Assembly: GCA_937950565.1 (NCBI GenBank)
Contig: CALFCS010000102.1
Coordinates: 1-57,318, forward strand
Reading direction: 5' to 3'
Length of the DNA stretch: 57,318 nucleotides
DNA from: an uncultured Lachnospiraceae bacterium
GTDB taxonomy: Bacteria; Bacillota; Clostridia; Lachnospirales; Lachnospiraceae
Below are positions 16,228 to 25,600 of the stretch, piece by piece. The translations under genes were made by a program, and so were the position numbers. The first letter of the stretch is position 1; each line of letters starts with the position of its first letter. The notes below the pieces were generated by a model, which worked only from the letters and a program-made list of their open reading frames with translations, had not been told where the DNA came from and did not search any database.

Positions 16228-17399
16228 TGAGAAATCCGTTATCAAAGAAAATTGTTGGCATTGCACCATCAGGAATCCGAAAATTTTTTGATATTGTAAA
16301 TGAAATGCCGGATGCAATCTCGCTTGGTGTAGGTGAGCCTGACTTCGATACACCGTGGCGTATCCGGGAAGAAGGCATCTATTCACTGGAAAGAGGGAGG
16401 ACCTTCTATACGTCTAATGCCGGACTGAAAGATCTGAAAATAGAAATCAGCCGTTACCTGGAGCGCAAGATTCAGGTAACCTATAACCCAGGCAGCGAAG
16501 TGCTTGTAACGGTAGGTGGAAGCGAAGCAATTGATATTGCTTTCCGTGCCATGATTGACGAAGGAGATGAGGTCCTGATTCCGCAGCCAAGTTATGTGTC
16601 GTATCTTCCGTGCGCAGTATTGGCGGATGCGGTTCCGGTTATCATTCCACTGAAGAAGGAAAATGAATTTAAACTGACAGCGGAAGAGCTGGAGGCTGCA
16701 ATTACACCGAAGACAAAGATTCTGGTGCTCCCGTTCCCTAATAATCCAACGGGTGCGATTATGACAAGGGAAGATCTTGAACCGATTGCAGAAGTAGTAA
16801 AAAAGCATGACCTCTATGTGCTTTCCGATGAGATTTATTCAGAGCTTACTTATCAGGAGAACCATGTATCAATTGCATCCCTTCCTGATATGAAGGAACG
16901 GACACTGGTGATCAATGGGTTTTCGAAGGGTTTTGCCATGACCGGATGGAGACTGGGGTATGTGTGTGGGCCGGAAGAGATTGTTGAGCAGATGATCAAG
17001 ATTCATCAGTATGCAATTATGTGTGCGCCGACGAACAGCCAGTATGCGGCCATTGAGGGGTTGAAGAATTGTGAAGATGAAGTGCAGGAGATGCGAAATG
17101 CATACAACCAGAGAAGAAGATTTCTGGTGCATGAGTTCAAACGGATGGGGCTCGAATGTTTTGAACCCTTCGGCGCATTTTATATTTTTCCGAGTATCCG
17201 TGAATTTGGCATGACATCCGAGGAATTTGCAACGAGACTTCTGAAAGAAGAAAAAGTAGCGGTTGTGCCGGGAAGCGCCTTCGGAGACAGCGGGGAAGGA
17301 CACATCCGTGTTTCTTATGCGTATTCACTGGAAGACTTAAAGGAAGCGCTTGAAAGGGTGGAAAATTTTATAAACCGGCTTCGGGATGTGAATAACTGA
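16224..17399 (+). CDS. PLP-dependent class I/II aminotransferase
   Basis: At 391 residues this is a fold-type I aminotransferase of the aspartate/aromatic class (subgroup I-gamma). Key residues are visible: NNPTG (173-177, cofactor), SDEIY (201-205, Asp202 and Tyr205), SKGFAMTGWRLGY with Schiff-base Lys235 and phosphate-contacting Arg243, and a C-terminal Arg in GHIRVSYA for the substrate carboxylate. The tight pair Lrp regulator-aminotransferase is common in Firmicutes. The substrate could be aspartate, alanine or aromatic amino acids, and the sequence does not settle which. Confidence 0.93.
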   Translation: MMRNPLSKKIVGIAPSGIRKFFDIVNEMPDAISLGVGEPDFDTPWRIREEGIYSLERGRTFYTSNAGLKDLKIEISRYLERKIQVTYNPGSEVLVTVGGSEAIDIAFRAMIDEGDEVLIPQPSYVSYLPCAVLADAVPVIIPLKKENEFKLTAEELEAAITPKTKILVLPFPNNPTGAIMTREDLEPIAEVVKKHDLYVLSDEIYSELTYQENHVSIASLPDMKERTLVINGFSKGFAMTGWRLGYVCGPEEIVEQMIKIHQYAIMCAPTNSQYAAIEGLKNCEDEVQEMRNAYNQRRRFLVHEFKRMGLECFEPFGAFYIFPSIREFGMTSEEFATRLLKEEKVAVVPGSAFGDSGEGHIRVSYAYSLEDLKEALERVENFINRLRDVNN

Positions 17400-17566
17400 C
17401 AGGTGATAAAAAACGTCGGAAGAGATAGGTAAAATAGTCAAAATAACGGCAAATTTCCAGCTGTTTTTCTACTTTACCGACAGATGATTCTATGTTACTA
17501 TAAAATTAGTTAAAAAGTTATCAATTTGTTTTGATAGCAAATAAATAGGAAGAAAGAGGGATTCAA

Positions 17567-19942
17567 ATGCAAAACGAAACACAATGTCTTGAAAAACAGC
17601 CATTATCCCAGGAAATGCTTGATAAGATGAATGCATACTGGCGTGCGGCGAACTATTTATCAGCAGGACAGTTATATCTGCTTGATAACCCGCTTTTAAA
17701 AGAACCTTTGACAATGGAGCATATTAAGAAGAAAATCGTTGGTCACTGGGGAACAGTACCGGGGCAGAACTTTATCTATACCCATTGTAACAGAGCGATT
17801 AAGCGCTACGATTTGGATATGATTTTATTATCCGGACCGGGACACGGCGGAAACTTCCTGATTGCTAATACATATATGGAAGGAAGCTACAGCGAAGTAT
17901 ACCCGAACATCAGCCAGGATGAAGAAGGTATGAAGAAGATGTTTAAGCAGTTCTCATTCCCATGTGGTGTTCCGAGCCACTGTGCACCAGAGACTCCGGG
18001 TTCCATTAATGAAGGTGGAGAGCTTGGATATTCTATCGCGCATGGATTTGGTGCTGTACTTGATAATCCGGACTTGATTGCAACGGTAATTGTAGGTGAT
18101 GGCGAGGCTGAGACAGGTCCGCTTGCAACATCCTGGCAGTCTAACAAGTTCCTGAATCCGATTACAGACGGGGCAGTGCTTCCGATTCTGCACCTGAATG
18201 GATATAAGATCAGTAATCCGACTGTTTTCTCCCGTATTTCTCATGAGGAGATTGAATGCTTCTTTAAGGGATGCGGATGGAAGCCGTATTTCGTAGAAGG
18301 CGATGATCCGATGACCATGCACAAGAAGATGGCAGAGACGATGGATGCTGTAATTGAAGAGATTAAGGCAATCCAGAAGAATGCCCGTGAAAATAACGAT
18401 CCGGAGCGTCCGGTATGGCCGATGATCGTGCTGCGTACACCGAAGGGATGGACAGGCCCGAAGGTAGTAGACGGACAGCAGATCGAAGGTTCTTTCCGTG
18501 CACATCAGGTACCGCTTACAATGGAGTCACCAGAGCATCTTGACCTTCTTAAGGAGTGGCTGGAAAGCTATCACGCAGAAGAGTTATTTGATGAGAATGG
18601 ACGTCTGATTCCGGAACTTGAGGAACTTGCACCGAAGGGAAATGCCCGTCTTGGATCAAATCCTCATGCAAACGGCGGACTTCTTATGAAAGATTTACGT
18701 CTTCCTGATTTCAGGGATTATGGCATTGAGGTTGAACCTGGTAAGACAAAAGCACAGGATATGATTGAGCTTGGCGCTTATATCCGTGATATTTTCAAAT
18801 TGAATAAAGAAAACAAGAACTTCCGTATCTTTGGACCGGATGAGAGTATGTCTAACAGACTGTATCATGTATTTGAGGAAGAGAACCGTGACTGGAACGC
18901 GGAACTTCTGGATACAGACGACTGTCTGGCAAGAGACGGACGTATTATGGACGGTATGCTCAGCGAGCATATGTGCGAAGGCTGGCTGGAAGGTTATCTG
19001 CTGACAGGACGTCACGGATTCTTTGCAAGCTACGAAGCATTTATCCGTATCGTAGACTCCATGGCGGCACAGCATGCAAAATGGCTGAAGGTATGTAACC
19101 AGCTTTCCTGGAGACAGCCGATCGCTTCCCTGAACTTTATCCTGACATCTAATGTATGGCAGCAGGATCACAACGGATTTACACATCAGGATCCGGGATT
19201 TTTGGATCACATTTCCAATAAGAAAGCAGACGTTGTACGTATGTATCTCCCGCCGGATGCAAACTGTCTGTTGTCTTGCTTCGACCACTGTATTAAGAGT
19301 AAGAACTATGTAAATGCAATTGTTGCATCCAAGCACCCGAGCTGCCAGTGGCTGTCTATGGAACAGGCAGTAAAACACTGTACACAAGGTATCGGTATCT
19401 GGGATTGGGCAAGTAATGACCAGGGTGAAGAGCCAGATGTTGTTATGGCATGCTGCGGTGATACACCGACACTTGAGACGATGGCAGCAGTTACAATTCT
19501 CCGTGACGAGATGCCAGAACTGAAGGTTCGTGTAGTAAACGTAGTCGATTTGTTCAAGATGCAGTCTGACCACAAGCATCCGCATGGATTAAGTGATGCA
19601 GAATATGATGCAATCTTTACAAAGGACAAACCGGTTATCTTCGCATTCCATGGATATCCGACATTGATTCATGAGCTGACCTATGAGCGTAACAATCATA
19701 ACATTTCTGTTCATGGATACCTTGAAGAAGGTACAATTACAACACCATTTGATATGCGTGTTCAGAACAAGATTGACCGTTTCAATCTTGTAAAAGATGC
19801 AATTATGCGCCTGCCGCAGCTTGGAAATAAGGGCTCATTCCTCATTCAGAAGATGAACGACAAGCTGGTTGAGCACAGACAGTACATTGCTGAGTACGGA
19901 CAGGATCTGGAAGAAATCCGTACATGGGAATGGCATAACTAA
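17567..19942 (+). CDS. xfp: Xylulose-5-phosphate/fructose-6-phosphate phosphoketolase
   Basis: The 791-residue ThDP enzyme splits xylulose 5-P, and often fructose 6-P, with phosphate to acetyl phosphate plus glyceraldehyde 3-P or erythrose 4-P. Conserved stretches are GPGHGG near residue 86, the ThDP-binding GDGEAETGP with following Asn (about 181-210), and the SYEAF and QDHNGFTHQDPG segments of the C-terminal half. It is monocistronic with its own leader and a very strong terminator. It supports pentose and mucin- or plant-sugar fermentation. It also fits the glycan-linked genes elsewhere in the window, though not by adjacency. Confidence 0.97.
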   Translation: MQNETQCLEKQPLSQEMLDKMNAYWRAANYLSAGQLYLLDNPLLKEPLTMEHIKKKIVGHWGTVPGQNFIYTHCNRAIKRYDLDMILLSGPGHGGNFLIANTYMEGSYSEVYPNISQDEEGMKKMFKQFSFPCGVPSHCAPETPGSINEGGELGYSIAHGFGAVLDNPDLIATVIVGDGEAETGPLATSWQSNKFLNPITDGAVLPILHLNGYKISNPTVFSRISHEEIECFFKGCGWKPYFVEGDDPMTMHKKMAETMDAVIEEIKAIQKNARENNDPERPVWPMIVLRTPKGWTGPKVVDGQQIEGSFRAHQVPLTMESPEHLDLLKEWLESYHAEELFDENGRLIPELEELAPKGNARLGSNPHANGGLLMKDLRLPDFRDYGIEVEPGKTKAQDMIELGAYIRDIFKLNKENKNFRIFGPDESMSNRLYHVFEEENRDWNAELLDTDDCLARDGRIMDGMLSEHMCEGWLEGYLLTGRHGFFASYEAFIRIVDSMAAQHAKWLKVCNQLSWRQPIASLNFILTSNVWQQDHNGFTHQDPGFLDHISNKKADVVRMYLPPDANCLLSCFDHCIKSKNYVNAIVASKHPSCQWLSMEQAVKHCTQGIGIWDWASNDQGEEPDVVMACCGDTPTLETMAAVTILRDEMPELKVRVVNVVDLFKMQSDHKHPHGLSDAEYDAIFTKDKPVIFAFHGYPTLIHELTYERNNHNISVHGYLEEGTITTPFDMRVQNKIDRFNLVKDAIMRLPQLGNKGSFLIQKMNDKLVEHRQYIAEYGQDLEEIRTWEWHN

Positions 19943-19970
19943 GAAAAATTATATTAAGATCTATTAACAA

Positions 19971-20020
19971 TGCCCCTGTCAGGCGAATATTCGCCTGACA
20001 GGGGCATTAGAGTTTTTATT
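19971..20020 (+). terminator. Strong intrinsic terminator of xfp
   Basis: A long perfect GC-rich palindrome (tgcccctgtcaggcgaa and its complement, to about 20006), followed by a short linker and ttttt. It is one of the strongest terminators in the window. Confidence 0.9.
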
Positions 20021-20100
20021 AACTTTTTTTATTCTTTTTATTCATTTATAACTCCATAAAAATCGTTACAGTTCAGTTGAAAATAATAAAGATAAAAAAA

Positions 20101-20180
20101 TTACGGAAAAACGTAAATTAGGGGTTGACAATATACGTTATTCCGTGTATTATAGAACCATGAATTACGGAGAACAGTAA
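20101..20180 (+). promoter_or_regulatory. Promoter of the YD-repeat gene with three phased operator-like palindromes
   Basis: TTGACA (20125-20130), a 17-bp spacer and TATTAT (20148-20153) form the promoter. Three related palindromes of form TTACG-N6-CGTAA lie at 20101-20116 (perfect), 20133-20150 (between -35 and -10) and 20165-20180. Their centres are 20108.5, 20140.5 and 20172.5, so they are spaced exactly 32 bp. This is what three dimers of one repressor on one DNA face would need. No regulator gene adjoins, so it acts in trans or is absent. Confidence 0.7.
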
Positions 20181-20282
20181 AGAAACATTTGTTCTGTGAA
20201 AACTATAGCATTTCAGAGAAGCGTTGTCAAGTGTCTCTTCCACCGGTTGGCCGCCGGAAGCTGTACCACATCCGTAATTTCA

Positions 20283-20309
20283 TAGCAAAGACTTCCGGAA
20301 GTATTGCTA
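20283..20309 (+). promoter_or_regulatory. Palindromic hairpin in the leader of the YD-repeat gene
   Basis: A perfect 12-bp palindrome (acttccggaagt) is extended on both sides by tagcaa / ttgcta. As RNA it would form a stem of about 12 bp ending 37 nt before the start codon. The rest of the leader (20185-20345) shows no known riboswitch. Confidence 0.5.
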
Positions 20310-20345
20310 ACGATTCAAAATTGAGAAAAAAAGGAGATAAAAAGA

Positions 20346-22610
20346 ATGAAGAAAACAATGAATGAAACAATGAACGTGCAGGCGGAAGTGTTGAACACAG
20401 CAGAGCCTGCCAAAGAAAAAGAAGCCAGAATTCTGGCAGAACAGGTAGAAAAAAGAGACAGAAACACCAAATACTTCTTGACTGAGAACCATGGCGGGAT
20501 TGCAGCAGTCTACCCATATCCGGTCCATTACGAGGAAGACGGAGTGTGGAAGGAGATTGATAACTCCCTTCAGGAGGAAAACACCGGGGAAGAAGGATAT
20601 GAGAATAAAGCAGCGCGCATGAAGGTAAAGTTCGCCAAACATGGGGATTCGAAAAAACTCGTGACCTTAAAGGAAGGAAGTCATAAGCTTTCCTGGGGAT
20701 TGGAGGATGCGAAAGCAGCCAAAAAAGAAAGTGAAGTAAAGAAAGAAAAGAAAAAAACAGTCTTTTGCATTTATGAAGCGCAGCATGTGGATGCTTCCAA
20801 CGAAGCGCAACAGGAGGAAAAAACAGAAGTTTCTGTCTGTAATTGGGAAAAGATGAAGACCGCAGGAAAGGTAAGCGGCGGTATCTATCAAGATATCCGG
20901 GAAGGTATGGATGTGGAGTACCTACTTCAGGGTGAGACGGTGAAAGAAAATATGATCCTGAAGACTCCGCAGGCGGCAGAAAAGCCGGTACAGTTCCGCT
21001 TAAGCCACAAGGGACTGGTATTATCCAAAGGCGAAAACGGGGAGTTGATCTTCCTGGCAGAGGAAAAGAATGCCGGTGAGGAGATCTTCCGACTGAAAGC
21101 GCCGAGCATGTATGATGCGGCGGGCGGTTACTCGGAAAACATCTTTTACCAGACAGCGCCGGTAAAAGAAGGTGAGACCCTTCTTACGATTGTGCCGGAC
21201 GAAGACTGGCTTGTAAGTCCGGATCGCAAGTATCCGGTGGTACTTGATCCAAACGTAGAAACATTGCAGAAGACATCCAACATTCGGGATACGTTTGTAA
21301 AAGAAAAGGCTCCGAACAACAGCTCTGGTAGTGATGGTTCTTTTGTAGTGGGAAACAGTAAAGATTACGGAAGATGCCATTCTTTTCTAAAAGTAGAAGT
21401 TCTTCCGGAAGTTCCGGCAGGTGCCGTCATTTACGATGCAAGACTGTGTGTCTATCAGTATGGGTTTTCCAAGGGAACAGCGAGCAGCTTTTATGTAGAT
21501 GCCCATGAAGTGACCGGAACTTGGAGTGAAGGCGCTGTCACATGGAATAACCAGCCGTCTTATTACAGCAGGGTACTGGATACGGCAGAAGTAAAAAGTA
21601 CAGGAAATAATGCCGTTCCAAAAATTTTCAACATTACAAAGCAGGTACGTAAGTGGTATCAGGGAAATAACTTAGGCATCTGTCTTAAGATGCACGACGA
21701 GACTGTTCGTGCAGATGCAACATTTATTGCAGCCAATCATCCGACAGGAGGTGGAATCACAGCAGAAGAATATCCGTCCTGTATGTTCTATTACCGGGAT
21801 GCAAAAGGATTGGAGAATTATTACAGCTACCATGAGCAGACGGTTGGGAGGGCAGGAACGTGTTCAGTCAATGACTTTAACGGAAATCTGGTGGTTGTTC
21901 ATCCAGATACAGCCACAAGCGGAAATCGTTTTCCAGCTGGCCTGTCCCATGTGTATAATGCGGCAGACCGGGAGAAAAAGGATGCAAATGGCAGATACAG
22001 CCGATATGGCTGTGGCTGGAGATTAAGCGCTCAGAAGGAGCTGCGTGCATCCGGGATTACAGATTCCCCATATGTTTATACGGATGAGGATGGAACAAAC
22101 CATTACTTTTATAAAGACAAGGAGGATGGCAACAAGTTAAAGGATGAAGACGGCTTAGGACTTGTCATTACCCAGGAATCCTCTTCGGATGAGAATGCTT
22201 ATCTGATTATGGAGACAAAAGGAAAGGTACAGATGGTCTTTCGTAAAGATGGTTTCCTCAGTAAAGAGATTGATCCGAATAAAAATGCCATTGAATATCT
22301 TTATGAAAACGATACGACTTATGGCAGTTATCTGTCCAGGATTAAGGACCCGTCCGGGGCTTATCTGAAGCTTTTCTATAATACGAATGGAAAACTGTAC
22401 ATGATTAAGGATGAGATCAACCGGATAATGGATTTTTCCTACGAAGGGGATGACTTAAAGTCTATCACATATCCGGATGGAAAAGTAAGCCGTTATGGAT
22501 ATGGAACCGGAGATTATGCACACCTTCTGATGTATGTAAAAGCGCCGGATGAATATCAGATGTATTATGGCTATACGGATGATGGGGCACAAAGCGTGTC
22601 AACCAGATGA
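20346..22610 (+). CDS. YD-repeat/Rhs-like wall-associated protein, N-terminal part (frameshifted)
   Basis: The 754-residue product is the first part of one large protein. It starts without a signal peptide (basic, Glu-rich first 35 residues), then has the VYPYPVHYEEDGVWKEIDN segment usual in DNRLRE-type wall-associated proteins. A jelly-roll DNRLRE-like region spans about 310-480 (SNIRDTFVKE, then WNNQPSYYSR). The first YD-repeat strands begin near residue 600. The frame ends at 22610 in DGAQSVSTR, whereas reading without one A of the triplet at 22591-22593 gives DGAQRVNQMTETKG and joins the next frame. This is a single-base insertion in a homopolymer. Confidence 0.85.
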   Translation: MKKTMNETMNVQAEVLNTAEPAKEKEARILAEQVEKRDRNTKYFLTENHGGIAAVYPYPVHYEEDGVWKEIDNSLQEENTGEEGYENKAARMKVKFAKHGDSKKLVTLKEGSHKLSWGLEDAKAAKKESEVKKEKKKTVFCIYEAQHVDASNEAQQEEKTEVSVCNWEKMKTAGKVSGGIYQDIREGMDVEYLLQGETVKENMILKTPQAAEKPVQFRLSHKGLVLSKGENGELIFLAEEKNAGEEIFRLKAPSMYDAAGGYSENIFYQTAPVKEGETLLTIVPDEDWLVSPDRKYPVVLDPNVETLQKTSNIRDTFVKEKAPNNSSGSDGSFVVGNSKDYGRCHSFLKVEVLPEVPAGAVIYDARLCVYQYGFSKGTASSFYVDAHEVTGTWSEGAVTWNNQPSYYSRVLDTAEVKSTGNNAVPKIFNITKQVRKWYQGNNLGICLKMHDETVRADATFIAANHPTGGGITAEEYPSCMFYYRDAKGLENYYSYHEQTVGRAGTCSVNDFNGNLVVVHPDTATSGNRFPAGLSHVYNAADREKKDANGRYSRYGCGWRLSAQKELRASGITDSPYVYTDEDGTNHYFYKDKEDGNKLKDEDGLGLVITQESSSDENAYLIMETKGKVQMVFRKDGFLSKEIDPNKNAIEYLYENDTTYGSYLSRIKDPSGAYLKLFYNTNGKLYMIKDEINRIMDFSYEGDDLKSITYPDGKVSRYGYGTGDYAHLLMYVKAPDEYQMYYGYTDDGAQSVSTR

Positions 22611-25600
22611 CGGAGACCAAGGGAAGTCAGATTGGTCAGGAAGTGAAGATTACCTACCGGGACGGAAATGTGACCGTCTTCGAAGAGCCGGGACTGGACG
22701 GAGATATCCGTAAGACAGGCGATAACCGTATCTATACCTACCAATTTGATACGAGCGGACGTCCGGTGTGCATCTGTGAGCAGGATGGAAATGGGGCAAG
22801 CTATGGTTATTATAAAGAAGGAAAGAAGAACAATCGGTTAAGCCGGATGGGTTCTACTATGAAGCCAATCCAGAATCATCTGATGAATACCCGTTTTGAG
22901 GATGACTGGAGTTACTGGGATAAATATCCGGCGAACACAAACCAGGCGCAGATCGTTTCCGGCATGGGATATATCGGCAGTAAATCGGTAAAAGTAACGA
23001 GAAACAGTATAGCTTATGATGAAACGGGCGTACAGCAGACGGTGGAAGTAAGCCCTGGTACTTATACTGCCTCTGCTTATTATAAGATTACAGGTATTTC
23101 TCAGGGTGAAGTGTATCTTCGGGCTGACGGGATCAAGGATAGCGGGGCAGAAACGTCTCTTGGAGTATCCACAGTGATAAAGGAATCTACAGATAGCGGC
23201 ATTGACGGCGGATGGCAGAGAAGCAGTGTGAGCTTTACAGTACCGTCTGACTGTAAGAAGGTGCGTATCCGCAGTGTTTTGTCTCATGGAATCGGCACCT
23301 GCTATATGACCTGTTTCCAGCTGGAAGAGGGAGCGATAGCGAACAAGTTTAACCTGATGGAAAATGGCAGCTTTGAACGATTAAAAGAAGGTTCTGCAAC
23401 AGAACCCGCTACGTTCACAGGCATTCTTACGAATCTTGCATTATATGCAGATGGCGTAAGCAAAACGGAACAGAAGTATGGAAGTAGCGCGCTGCATCTT
23501 CACGGCGAGCCGGATAAGCGGAAAGGATTCTGGAAACGAATCCCGATAGAAGGGTCAGAAAATGACGTATTTTCAGTCAGTGGCTGGGCAAAAGGAAAAG
23601 GAATTCCGGGAAAAGAATTCGGCATGACTGTAGGCTTTGAGTATGAAGAGAAGGATGAAAATGGCCAATATAAAACGAAATATGAAGACATTCCATTTAA
23701 TCCGCATATCGAGGACTGGCAGTTCGTGAACCAGAGCATTACTCCGGGAGATCAGATAGGGGATACATCGAAGAAATACCGTGCCATCCTGTTCCATATC
23801 TTCTATGGATATCAGGCAAACGATGCTTATTTTGACGGCATCCAGATCATTCGGGATGACGGGGAGAGCTATGTATATGATGATGAAGGCAATCTGATTT
23901 CCGCAAAAACAGCGGCAGAAAGCTCAGGTTTCTCCCATGATAAGAACGGAAATCTGACCAGGATGTCGGATATCACGGGAACCTCTTTTGAGTACGGATA
24001 CGATGAGAAACAGAACCTGAAACGTGCGGCAAGCTCTGAACAGGTGGTATATCAGTTCCAGTATGATGCTTATGGAAATCCGGTTAGGACCACTACTTAC
24101 GGTGAGGAACGAAGAGGAGCTGTGGTGCCGGACAGAGAGTATTATATCCGTGAGAAAGTGTCCGGAAAATATCTGGAGGTTCCGGGAAGCAGTACTACAG
24201 CCGGAACAGCAGTGCAGTTAAAGACTTTCCATGGAGGCAGAAACCAGAAATGGAAAACAGTAGATGCGGGAGCCGGATATTTTCAGTTCCTTCCGGCTTA
24301 TGATACCATGAAAGCATTGGATGTGCAGAACGGCAGCAACAGTGACGGTGCAAAAATAGATATTGCAGTCCGTGACAATAAAAAAGATGCCCAGAAGTTC
24401 AAGCTGATTGCTCAGTGGAAGGGCGATTATCAGATTGTGGCAAAATGCAGCAAGGATAAGCGGGTTTTGACAAATGCGGCTAATAGTACCGCAGACGGAG
24501 CGCTTGTGACGATTTGGGGAGCAAATGACAGCTATGACCGTCAGAAATGGTGCTTTGAGCCAGCAGATCTGACGACAGTTTCCGATGCGCCGGAGGATGG
24601 AAGCATCTTTGCCATCCGTGCAAGGCATAGTGGCCAGTATCTGGATGTGCCGGGCGGATATTCTTCTTCTGGAACAGTGCTTCAGCAGTATTATTATAAT
24701 GGTACTGACGGACAGAGCTTGCGCTTGCAGAAGGCGGATACGATTGGCAACTATTATATCAGACCGTTATGTGCTCCGGATATGGCGCTTACAAGAATTG
24801 CAAATGATGCGGAGATTGGCCGTCCGGCGGTGATCCTGAGGCCATTTTCCAGTGGAAATAATGCTCAGAAGTTCCAGTTTAAAAAGGTTGGAACGGAGTA
24901 TGCGATTTGGAATGCGGCTTCAAACGAAGGTATGGGAATCAAGGGGAATTCCTGGGGAAGCGGAGCAAGAGTGGTGACGGATGGAAGCCAGGAGCTTGCA
25001 AATTATTCGCCGAATAAGAGGTTTGTGCTGGAGAAACGAGGAAAACAAATCACCTCTTCCATGACCTATACAAGTAATGGAAAACAGATAGCTTCGGTGA
25101 CAGATGCCAGAGGATATACCACCACGAATAGCTATGATGCATCTCAGAGACTGCTGACGAAGGTGACGGATGCAAAAGGAAATGCAATAAATTATGCGTA
25201 CAATTCAAATACGGACCAGCTGACAAAGGTGAGCGCCACAGTAGGAGGAACGACTGTCAGCAACACATATACGTACGACAGTGCAGACCGCCTGAGCAGT
25301 ATCGGTCATAATGGATTTACCTATAATTTTGAGTATGATGCCTTTGGCAATCCGACAAAAGTGAAGGTGGGAGACACGGCTCTGGCAACGTATGGGTATT
25401 TACCATACAATGGACCACGGAAATCTCTGACCTATGCGGATGGAACGACGATTACAAACGAATACGACAAGGATTTCCGTTTGATATCCCAGAAACATAA
25501 AAATTCATCGGGATATGAAAAAACAGCATATGAAAATACGTATGATGCATATGACAACCTTGTGGTTCATAAAGATATTTCCCGTGGGATAACTTATCAG

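Noticed and set aside
17400..17566. Sigma-A promoter for xfp
   Set aside because: tataaa-like words exist near 17500, but no matching -35 at a normal distance, so no site is claimed.
18695..19585. 296-residue minus-strand frame within xfp
   Set aside because: It is antisense to a highly conserved enzyme gene and its composition is Cys/His-rich as expected of a shadow frame.
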